A stretch of DNA of 64,000 bases from the NCBI RefSeq assembly GCF_000143535.2, contig NC_037315.1, forward strand, positions 372,001 through 436,000, given 5' to 3'. A model generated the notes under the pieces. The model did not search any database. It was not told the DNA's origin and worked only from the letters and a program-made list of their open reading frames with translations. Each line of letters opens with the position of its first letter. Position 1 is the first letter of the stretch. Source of the stretch: Botrytis cinerea B05.10. Lineage: Eukaryota; Ascomycota; Leotiomycetes; Helotiales; Sclerotiniaceae. Of this stretch, positions 34,006 through 42,683 are shown piece by piece. Position numbers and translations under genes: made by a program.

Positions 34006-35745
34006 TTACCATGTTTTGCCTCCTGTACTAGGTGGCGGTGGTCTTCGATCCTCCACCTCTCCAATTCTCCTTTCAGGTAGCACATCCTTTGCTCTCCTGA
34101 TCCTATCGCTCACCACACCTTCTTCTGCCTCCCATCGGCCGGTTGTCTCTAGCTTTCCTCCAAATCCTAGCCATCCTCTCTTGGCATTCTCTCCGTTATT
34201 TTTGTTCATCTTTTCATCTTCCGCTAGGTTTCTAACCATTTTTTGCCAATTGCCTAATCCAACCTCTAGACAGGATTTACAGACTTTCTTCGATTCTTTA
34301 TCTAGTGCCCTTCTCTTCTTTAACTCTACTTCCGATATATCAACCGCCTCTCTTGTCCAAGCTAGGCCATCTTCTTTGCTTTTAATGTCGGTATTAGAAG
34401 TATAGAGAATCTCTCCAATATATGTCATAAGAATTGCTTCTTCACATAGCTCCTTGGGATTGCGCAAAGGCGAGGATGTTCCATCAGACGGAGCAGGTGG
34501 GTAGCCGGGTGGTGCAAGGGTTTCTTTGAGGAAATTCCATACAGTCTTCCACATTGGTGGTTCTTCGTCATCTACGGTGAGAGTGTCAATCATATGTTGC
34601 TGCGGGGCTGGAAGGCTTTTCCTCGCCCGGAGGATCGAAAGAAAGATTGGAAGTGATTTTGAGATGTTAGAATGTGTCGCATGATGAATTGCAAGTGCTG
34701 TGCTTGTATTCAATAGATTTTCAGACGGAGGGCCTGCATCAATATTCAATGTATGGGTATTGGGATCGATCGACGAAGACGATGGGTCGGAAGATGTCGA
34801 AATGTCTATCGCCCATTTGTACATCTCCATCGCCGCTTCTGGAGTTTTCTTGAAATCTAACCAGGCAGCATATGCCAACGCTGCATCTACCCTCTGCTTT
34901 TCTGTAAATCCTTTTGTGGTAAGGATGCGCATATAGAACTTTTCCGGTGGATCGTACGCCTTTTCGCAGTTTTCTTCTTTCGGAGGAGGAGGAGAACCAA
35001 CTTTGATTGGTTTAGGTTTGGGATTAGATGGGCCGCGCATCTGATTTTTCGGGAACCATATATCTCTTGTCGTATCATTGACCCAATCATCTAGATGCTC
35101 TGCTGTATTCGCCGCTCCCATCAATACTCCATAATATCCTCTTCTCCATTCCTCTGACTTCTTGGTAATATCATAGCCAGCTTTACCTACCCCTGGAACC
35201 AAGATCCCTCCCTCATCTTGTTCCTCGATATCCTTTCCATCAAGTTTCGGATCCTCTAGTCTCTCTAATAGCTCTCTGTATCCAATTCCCAAATTCTGCC
35301 AGTTGACTGGAATCAGTCTTTCGAGTCCCTCTTCTCCTTCCTCGTTATCCATAGTCATCCTGTAAATAACCCTTGTCCTCCACCTCCATTCTCCGGGACT
35401 TGGGAATTGGTGATTGAGCCATTCTTGATGGACGCCCCACGCTACAAATAAGAACAGGTTCACTCCAACATAAATGAATATTATATATTTCCCAGCTTTA
35501 ATGAACTCGGATTTGAGCCAATTTTTCGTTTCCGTAGAAACATATCGAACGACAGCAGGTTTGCGATGGGTGGAAGAGAGGTAGGGAAATTGAGGACGAG
35601 GGGTCGGACGGCGAAAGGTTGTGCGAGTGAGAGATTGTGAGAAGCCTGGTTTAAGGCTTTGAGTAAAGAAGCGTGGCGATGAAGTATTGGGTGGGCGGAA
35701 AGGTCGAAGAAGAGGTATTCTGCGTATTGGAAATCGTGGACGCAT
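34006..35745 (-). CDS. Mitochondrial inner-membrane TPR protein, Mgr3-like
   Basis: Intronless, 579 aa. The first ~70 residues are Arg/Ser/Pro-rich and free of acidic residues (MRPRFPIRRIPL...), a good mitochondrial presequence. One transmembrane helix lies at about residues 87-104 (I-I-F-I-Y-V-G-V-N-L-F-L-F). The remainder contains helical hairpins resembling tetratricopeptide repeats (A-L-A-Y-A-A-W-L-D-F-K; A-A-M-E-M-Y-K-W-A-I) and a C-terminal C-x2-C pair (K-V-C-K-S-C). The layout matches yeast Mgr3, an adaptor of the i-AAA protease Yme1 that exposes TPRs to the intermembrane space. Orthology is inferred from architecture, not proven. Relatives are sometimes mislabelled as permeases in databases; a single helix argues against transport. 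Confidence 0.72.
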   Translation of the reverse strand: MRPRFPIRRIPLLRPFRPPNTSSPRFFTQSLKPGFSQSLTRTTFRRPTPRPQFPYLSSTHRKPAVVRYVSTETKNWLKSEFIKAGKYIIFIYVGVNLFLFVAWGVHQEWLNHQFPSPGEWRWRTRVIYRMTMDNEEGEEGLERLIPVNWQNLGIGYRELLERLEDPKLDGKDIEEQDEGGILVPGVGKAGYDITKKSEEWRRGYYGVLMGAANTAEHLDDWVNDTTRDIWFPKNQMRGPSNPKPKPIKVGSPPPPKEENCEKAYDPPEKFYMRILTTKGFTEKQRVDAALAYAAWLDFKKTPEAAMEMYKWAIDISTSSDPSSSSIDPNTHTLNIDAGPPSENLLNTSTALAIHHATHSNISKSLPIFLSILRARKSLPAPQQHMIDTLTVDDEEPPMWKTVWNFLKETLAPPGYPPAPSDGTSSPLRNPKELCEEAILMTYIGEILYTSNTDIKSKEDGLAWTREAVDISEVELKKRRALDKESKKVCKSCLEVGLGNWQKMVRNLAEDEKMNKNNGENAKRGWLGFGGKLETTGRWEAEEGVVSDRIRRAKDVLPERRIGEVEDRRPPPPSTGGKTW

Positions 35746-36286
35746 TTTGGAACAAAATGTATCACTGGAATTATGAAGTTGGTGGATTGTTTGGAAATAT
35801 TATATTGAATTTCAGGCTTCGGTCGCAAGTTTTTCCAGCCGATTTGAGGGCCTTACTGCACATCAGTGGCATTTGAACAACAATAGTAAAATCAGCTATC
35901 TAAAATTTGAGAAATCGAAGAATTTCTATTAAGCCAAGGTACTATTCGAATATTGTCATGAATACCGTGTCATCATGTAGGTATCTTGTAATAATCTTTG
36001 ATCATTGATATCTGCAAGTCATTGCTTTTTCCCACGAAATCTGAGATATGTTTACGACAATTATCCCCAAAACTTCATTGGCGTCAGCCCATGCCGTCGA
36101 ATTGGTCATTTCAAGACAATGACCACTAGGCTTTCGAAACATCCCATGGTCTCCATTTGCAATTGAGCCAGCAGGCCATATATGCCGTGTTGTTCTGTTG
36201 TCTCCTAGCATTAAGCCGGTCACGCCAAGTGTAGGAGAAACCAGTGGTCTACTTAGTAGCTCATGTACCAAAGCATGAAAAAGACC
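35746..36286. other. Intergenic spacer
   Basis: No coding signal. Promoter of the mitochondrial TPR gene and 3' flank of the Arb2-domain gene. Confidence 0.5.
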
Positions 36287-37619
36287 TTACAAATCAACCC
36301 GCGTGTCGACTTCCCCATTCTCAATTTTCAGTTCAATTCCATCCTGTCTTTCTTCGTCACCAAACCCCTCATCGCCAAAGCCCATGTCTTCACAGTCTTC
36401 TTCTCCATCATCCATTCTCACAAAAATTGGATTTACATACTTTCCGCCTTGACTGTCCCAATCCGCAACCTCTTGGAAGAAGTCAATGACCGTACGATAA
36501 CCTTTAGGCAAAAGACATTCGGTATAATAAGGTTCACTCAGACTAAAGACTGGAGATCCAAATGCCATGACACGTCGAGTGCCATCAGGACCTGCGAGGT
36601 AGGTACCTGCTGGCTCAGGAGAGTTCAAGTAGACACGGCCACGGGCTTGCATCCATTCGAGAAGAAGGGGATTACTGTAATCAATAGATTGCCACCATGT
36701 AGCTAAAGCTGCGAAAGCTTGCATGCGGGATCCCCACTTCTTCCAATTTTCCAGTTTGTCCAAGAAGCGTGTTACCCCCATGGCACCTTCAGAAACCCCA
36801 ATTACATCGATTTTAGCCACCTTTGGCATAAGTTCCTCAATGACATGGTTGAAAATATAATCGATATGTTCATCTGTATTACGATTTCCGGGAACTGTAT
36901 TTTTGATAGCATCAAGGCGGGTGGTTTTCTCGACACAACTAGATTGAGGTAATGCGGACCAGGTCATCAAGGAGACAGGCTTTCGGCCACGACGGTACCA
37001 ATAGATTTGGCCCATATTAGCGAGAATGATGGCTGGTGGCTCAGATTCACCGGGTGCTGCATCTTTCTCTTGGATATACTTGACCATATTTACGGCAGAG
37101 CCAGTGTCGATTCCACCTGCCCCACCCAAGACACGATGAGCCAGAACTCCAAGATCATCCTTAGGTTCGTAGAATAGAACGATGACTCGAGTGGCAGTGG
37201 AAAGATTGGAAGATGTTAGAATGTGGATATGTGGAGAAGTTTCCGCAACATTGAGAGGAAGAAGGATCTTTTGAAGGCCAAGGCTGAGAAGACGTTCCAT
37301 TACTATATCACGGATGGCATCTATTTCATATTAGTCTCAGTGAAACACTCTAGGTAAATGAAACTAACGATTCATAGCTTCACGGTGCAATTGATTGTAT
37401 CGATCATTTTTGGTAAGGAAGAACTTGAAGTAAGCCTTTGGATTCTCGATAGATCGAATTTCATCTTTCTCGTTGATGAAGTATCTGGGTGCAAGTTAGA
37501 AATCTTCGAAATATTTAACGATAGGTACAAATATGGAATATGTATATGTACCCAAGCCCCTCAAGAGTAGGTTCAAATTTAGGATCTTTTGGAAGACCTG
37601 AGGGCAGTCGACGAAACAT
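36287..37619 (-). CDS. Arb2-domain protein (alpha/beta-hydrolase-like)
   Basis: Predicted exons on the minus strand are 37619-37552, 37484-37369 and 37320-36287 (405 aa), with introns of 67 and 48 nt in matching phases. The spliced N-terminus reads into L-E-G-L-G-Y-F-I-N-E-K-D-E-I-R and L-T-K-N-D-R-Y-N, a typical Arb2-domain start. The body has a hydrolase-like nucleophile elbow G-V-S-E-G (Ser238) in D-V-I-G-V-S-E-G-A-M-G. The C-terminus is strongly acidic. Arb2 domains occur in the fission yeast argonaute chaperone complex and fused to class II histone deacetylases; most stand-alone fungal members are uncharacterised. Whether Ser238 is catalytic is unknown. An RNA-silencing role is possible but not shown by the sequence. 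Confidence 0.85.
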
Positions 37620-38532
37620 CTTGGGTGTATCTTGCAGCGTAATTTAGTTGGGCTTCGTTGAAAGGTATGGTAAAGAGTTGAGTTGATCTATGGAGATGAT
37701 TCTCAGAAGAAGTTGAGAGGATGGTAAAAATCACGAGAAGAGGGGTCGTGAAAGAACGTGAAAGAAGCCCAATCTAGTGAGTGAATGAATGGACCAAAAC
37801 TTGACACTCCAGATAAAAGGGTACAAGGGTGAATTTGGATATCGCAAAGTATTTGAGAAAATATACGTCAAGTGTTCAACTTTGAAGTTGGGAGAAGATC
37901 TGAAGATCTGAAGATCTGAAGTTTGTATGTTTGGGCGGTGCTTTGTTTGTGTTTGTTGGAGAAGAGGGTTGCATTCAGGACGGAAGAAGAAGTGGAAGTT
38001 TTCTGCAAGGCTACCAAGTATAGATGAGAACAAATGCTTAATTGGGGAAATTGCAGGTTGAGTTGAGTAATGCTATCAGCAGCGATAAATATTCTCACGG
38101 CAACTACCCATTAGAAATATCGAGCGTCGCCCTCTAGATGTGTAGATATTTTACATCTTCTGAGAATGAAGGTTGAAATTCAAGTTGCTACAACCTGGCC
38201 AAGAAATGATCTTTGCACAACTCTAATAATATTTGGCAAACAGGATTCCATTCAAAGATGCGTAGAAGTCCCATTGCTATGCGACTTTCAGACAGAACAA
38301 ATTGAATAGTTCTATTCCTCGCCCATTTTATTCGCTCCATCATTTCTGGGGTTGCGTGCGGTACCAGTGTAAATCTCATCTTCATGCCCATATATGTTAC
38401 ATGTCAAACGCCGGAGTACTTCTGCAATCGTACATTCGTAATCGGGCTCGTGGCTTTCAGGTTCTTTGACGCTTACTCGCAGGTCCGTATGTCCTTCGTC
38501 TCTTCCATTCATTCGGCCAGAATATCCATTCT
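37620..38532. other. Intergenic region
   Basis: Promoter of the Arb2-domain gene, including a short GATCTGAA direct repeat near 37893-37922, and 3' flank of the uS14m gene. No gene supported. Confidence 0.5.
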
Positions 38533-39130
38533 TTACCAACTAGCTTTCTTAACACCCGGCAAATCTCCCGACAGCGCATTCATTCTGAAGTTATACTGTA
38601 ACCGCAGGAATATGATCAGCATAATCCGCACATTGTATCCTCTCCAACATCCCTCATATCCCGGAGTCATAATAAACAAAATACATACCCTGGACATTTT
38701 GAAATCCCTCAGAATACCTCTTCCTTTACCTCCCAAGATACATCTATTCCTAATTTGCGTTGGCCTTGTATAACAATGCATTTGAGTCAATTCCAGTTGT
38801 GCTTGGAAACGAACTCGAGGAGGAAGTGAAAGATTGCGGATTATGTAGCGAAGAGCTTGTCTATTCGCACAGAAGTTTGTATGTCAGCCATTGAAGTTGC
38901 AATGTAGAGTTGGATGGGCCAAATAGTAATGTGCGTGATGTGGTACGGTGGATAATGTCATGAACTGAAACCCAGAAGAGGATGGGACTTGAACAAGCTA
39001 GAATTGGGAGGAAGAAAACATACCTTTCAGTCTCATGCTCAGCAAACACTTGTCGCTTGGTATGGTCACGAATGACTTTGATGTTTATAAAACATCCTAG
39101 ATCAAGCTTCTTGGCTCGGAACATAGACAT
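38533..39130 (-). CDS. MRP2: Mitochondrial small-subunit ribosomal protein uS14m
   Basis: Predicted exons on the minus strand are 39130-39024, 38860-38689 and 38595-38533 (113 aa), with introns of 163 and 93 nt in matching phases. The protein has the S14 signature T-R-P-T-Q-I-R-N-R-C followed by G-K-G-R-G-I-L-R-D-F-K-M-S-R and ends L-P-G-V-K-K-A-S-W, the near-invariant end of mitochondrial uS14. Length fits yeast Mrp2 (~115 aa). It binds the head of the mitochondrial 37S subunit. The ATG at 39130 gives M-S-M-F-R-A-K, the usual fungal start; an in-frame ATG at 39193 would add 21 residues rich in Ser/Thr and is less likely. The zinc-binding cysteines found in some bacterial S14 proteins are absent, as usual for this form. 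Confidence 0.93.
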
Positions 39131-40275
39131 TTTGAGGACTGTGGGAGTTGAACTGGAAGCAATCACTGAAATTGAGGTTGCGGAAGAGCACAATTCGGGA
39201 GAATTGTGAAAGTCGTTGATGCCTCATGTCCGAGGCTTCAAATTTAGGTAATCCACACATGCTGATGCTAGAAATGGCCCATGACATAACTGCTGAATTA
39301 TTGAATATTGAAATTCGAAGGCACTTTCAATGATTGATGATGAACAAACCAGATTGTTTGCTTTTGAGGTATATGTATGACAAGTAAGTATCGCTTGTAT
39401 ATCGCCAGCGACGAGACTGTTACATCAAGACGTCCAACCAATGAAGATATCAGGTCTGTCTACTGTAGACAGACTACAGGCAATTCTGTCTTGTATATAG
39501 CTTGTAAGGTATGGTTATAGAAGACTAGTGGTCTCCTTCTTACCTCGAGTCCAATGACACTATGAGTTATTGGGCGGCAAAGGCATAAAAGGCATAAAGT
39601 TTTGTGTCTCTTTCTCTTAGAGATGATTCGTTTTGCTGATCGAGTACCTCCATTGTCGAGAACATTGAGCTAGTTTCTGTCCTGTATCACTAGTTGCACC
39701 CTCATCTTGCTATCACTCTGGATCTCTAGACTTAAATGTCAAGTGGTGTCATGTAAATCTGATGATCATCATGGGCTTACAGGAGTCCGGACTGTCGTCC
39801 AATAATGAGAGAATCCAAATGCCCAAATCCAATTAGAACGTCTATCGTCTAGAGTGTAGAGTGCTTTTTTGATGTTTTTTAAAGATTGAAAGCTTATATC
39901 TAGTATTTCGGTTTGACGGATTAGATATCTGGGACTGTCGAAACCCAATTTACCTTCTAGTAGCTCCTTCCAATTGTGTTTACAAGAAATGGGATTTCCT
40001 ACTCTATTGTATCGCAAAATTACATCATACAAGACTTCGATCTCCAGTCCCCGATATTTAATCTTCACTTTATACTTAGCTGTTATTGTTAAATTATAGC
40101 TTAGTACTGCGAAATCAGAAAACTTGCAGCTTTGAAGTATCTTCTGTCAAAATCATTATATTCCCTTCCTGTGCTGCCTTTCCATTCAGCAAGGAGCCCA
40201 TCTCGGAATCCTTCGACCCAACATCAAACACGTCAATCTAGTGCTCGGGAATTTTCGCCCAGAGAGCCCAATTTG
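39131..40275. other. Intergenic region between uS14m and the BTB cluster
   Basis: No supported gene. A 99-codon minus-strand frame at 39769-40068 lacks an ATG and family features. An inverted CTACTGTAGACAGACTACAG-like motif occurs near 39455-39480. Confidence 0.45.
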
Positions 40276-41351
40276 ATGTCTTCCTCATTGCGGGAAACAT
40301 CAGGCAAAAAAGCCGAATCCTACGCCTGCGAAACTTGTAGTATACAATGCGCATCAAACTCTCGTTTACAACAGCACAAACTAGGGAAACGTCATTTAGC
40401 CGCAGTGAAGGCTGCCGAGGGGATTGGGCCTACTGCAAAGATGGCACAGTTAGTGATATGCTCCTCTCACTGCTCCAATCTCACAATCTAATAAACTTTT
40501 TCAGACAGCTAGGGCCGAGAATGGTCGTAATATTCGTCGGAAAAGCCAAGAGACGATATAAAATCTTGCATGACGTTTTATACAACGCCTCACGATATTT
40601 TCGAGAAGTTTGCGAGAATCGCGCCGAGTCAGTCCAGGAATCCAGCTTTCGGATAGTGGAGGAATGTCAACAATTTGGGATCTTCATCTATTGTCTTAAC
40701 AATCAGCATTTGAATATTCCCACTCCTATAGGTGTGGTACCGGCATTGCTAGAGCTTTATTTCATCGCAGTCAAATTCAAAGTCAACTTCCTACAGGATA
40801 GGATCATAGATCACCTACTAATAATGAAGCGCTGTCTACAAGAATGGAACATTAAACGATTGTACGAGAAGACGAATGCTACCTCGAAGCTGCGTTGGCT
40901 TTGCGCTTGTGATACCACGTGTATTATTCGTTCCTCGGCGAAAGAAATACCTGCCTCACAAGACTCAATCGAATGTGAGTTGCTAAGAGTAGCAAAAGAA
41001 TGTCTCGAGTTTGCATTTGATGTTTTCCGAGTTCAGCTGATATACAATACCTGCTATTGGCCGGAAACATACATGCATGATTTTCATGCCTGCGAATTTC
41101 ATTGCCATGAGGCTGACAGACCATGCCATCATATTAATTTTGATGGAACTCCTAGACTTCCGGGTAGTTTTGTCGATGCACGAAATTTGGATGGAGCTTT
41201 GAAGGATAGCTCAAGTAGAGGGGCCTTGGGGAAGAGACGGCACAATCGATACAGCTCTGAGCCCAGCGTCCAGAGATCAGTCAAGAGGAAGATCGAACCG
41301 GATATTGTACGAGACGAGGAGCTCAATCTATTGAAGGAAGAGGGAACATAG
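40276..41351 (+). CDS. BTB-domain protein with N-terminal U1-type zinc finger (BTB cluster member 1)
   Basis: Predicted exons are 40276-40448 and 40505-41351 (339 aa). The 56-nt intron has a GTTAGT donor, a CTAAT branch site and a TTCAG acceptor at phase 2. Exon 1 encodes a U1/matrin-like finger C-x2-C-x12-H-x5-H (Cys18, Cys21, His34, His40), a class that often binds double-stranded RNA or spliceosomal partners. Exon 2 encodes a BTB/POZ-like domain starting L-G-P-R-M-V-V-I-F-V-G and a BACK-like helical region, then C-x2-H-x-H-x5-C (Cys254, His257, His259, Cys265). The C-terminus is basic (G-K-R-R-H-N-R and K-R-K). The frame is open upstream of 40276, but the first ATG is at 40276. BTB domains dimerise or link substrates to cullin-3; which applies here is unknown. 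Confidence 0.78.
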
Positions 41352-41958
41352 AGCTAGTTCTTCGATGGTGGATTCAAAATATGAGTCGCCTACAGTAGTC
41401 ACAAGAGGATGTAAAGTAATATCGTGTCAGCAGAATGTGAGTTTTCTCAAAGAGATGATACTGGCTTTGTTGAATACATGAAAATGGTTGTATCAGCTTA
41501 GCTATCGAAGAAAGCAGGAGGGAGGAAGAGAAAGAAAACTGTGAGCATTTTAATGACAAGGAAACGGGGAGGGGAGACAGAGCTAGATAACAAAAAAAAA
41601 AATGAAAATATTGCATATGATAATTAACATAACGGGCCAATACAATAGTCACATCTCTTGATTAATTCAGATTTTTATCCAACAATCTAGCGCTCCCAAA
41701 TCTCAGATCAGACCAAAACTTATTATCTATCTACCAATCATTTTTAAGTCTGCAATAAAAAACAATGAACAATTAGACCACAAAACATTGAATGAAAAAA
41801 AAAAATGCTCATTTATTCATTCATTTACCTATTTATTCCCCTGCTACCTCGGCTCCATCCATTTACACCCCTCCTCAAAACCCCACCACCCCCCAAAATC
41901 ATCAACAACCACTTCAAATGCCCAGCAAAAACAGCCAAAAAAAAAAGCACAAAAGAAT
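41352..41958. other. Intergenic spacer before the tRNA gene
   Basis: No coding signal. A-rich runs near 41591 and 41938. Poly-A (T on the minus strand) follows the tRNA on its 3' side and may terminate RNA polymerase III. Confidence 0.5.
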
Positions 41959-42065
41959 TGGAGCGGCAGGGAGTCGAACCCTGGACTTCATCGAGATTTT
42001 TCAGATGTATCTGGGAAGATATCTGATAATGCAAACGAGGCACTCTACCACTGAGTTACAGCCCC
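41959..42065 (-). tRNA. tRNA-Ala(UGC) with a 35-nt intron
   Basis: Reading the minus strand: acceptor GGGGCTG / CCGCTCC, with the G3:U70 wobble pair that identifies alanine tRNA; D-stem ACTC/GAGT; anticodon loop TTTGCA|T (anticodon UGC) interrupted after position 37 by an intron at 42029-41995; anticodon stem CCTCG/CGATG; T-stem CAGGG / CCCTG with loop TTCGACT; discriminator A at 41959. The B-box GGTTCGACTCC is perfect; the A-box has A at position 10 instead of G, but the partner is U25, so pairing is kept. Mismatches are U6:C67 and C28:U42. The intron can fold as a hairpin (TCAGAT...ATCTGA). A T-run lies downstream on the minus strand (complement of the A-run at 41938-41946). Mismatches leave open a weakly functional gene or pseudo-tRNA. 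Confidence 0.85.
41995..42029 (-). other. tRNA-Ala intron with internal hairpin
   Basis: Thirty-five nt at the canonical 37/38 position. The arms TCAGAT and ATCTGA pair, extended inside by ATCT/AGAT around a TCCC loop with a two-base bulge. Such introns are removed by the tRNA splicing endonuclease. Confidence 0.7.
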
Positions 42066-42683
42066 TGATTGGTGATATTTGATGATGAACGTGGCCGATT
42101 TTGATATATATTATCACTTTGCAAAAATATGGGGTGTAAGATGGTGGGGTGGTGGGGTGGTGGGGGGAGATGGGAAATTATCGAGTTTGGATGTGCTGGG
42201 TGGGGTTGAACGCTTACTCCAAGGTCTTCGGAACTGAAGTAGAGAATAGATATTGAATAATGGAGTCTTAATCATATTTTCGCATTGCCTGCGGTGCGGG
42301 GTATCTTGAGTATCTATATTTTGAGTATTCTCGGACTTTGAGATATAAGAAAGGAGAAGAGAATCAAGGGAATGAAAATCAAAAGCAAATTAGATGCTGA
42401 ATATTGGGTTTTGCATACCGCGCGCGATATGTGCCTGGGTAACTTTTCCATATCCATCCACCTATCCATCCATCCCTTTCTGTTCGAAATGTAAATAATG
42501 CATGCATGAGACTGCCTAATTATCTCAGAAAGACAACAGCAGCTAAAAAACAGCAAGTAAAAGTTTCCCAATAAAACCCCTCCTACTCAAAACTCGCCTC
42601 GCCTCGCCTCGCCACGCCAAACTACCCAGATACGTCAACCAGCAAAACAACCCAATCCAATCAACCAGTCATCAGAAAACCCA
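42066..42683. other. Intergenic spacer between tRNA and BTB member 2
   Basis: GGTGGGG direct repeats at about 42139-42169 and a CGCCT run at 42595-42615. No coding signal. Confidence 0.5.

Noticed and set aside
39769..40068. 99-codon minus-strand frame
   Set aside because: No ATG (starts at GTG), no recognisable family and no splice partners.
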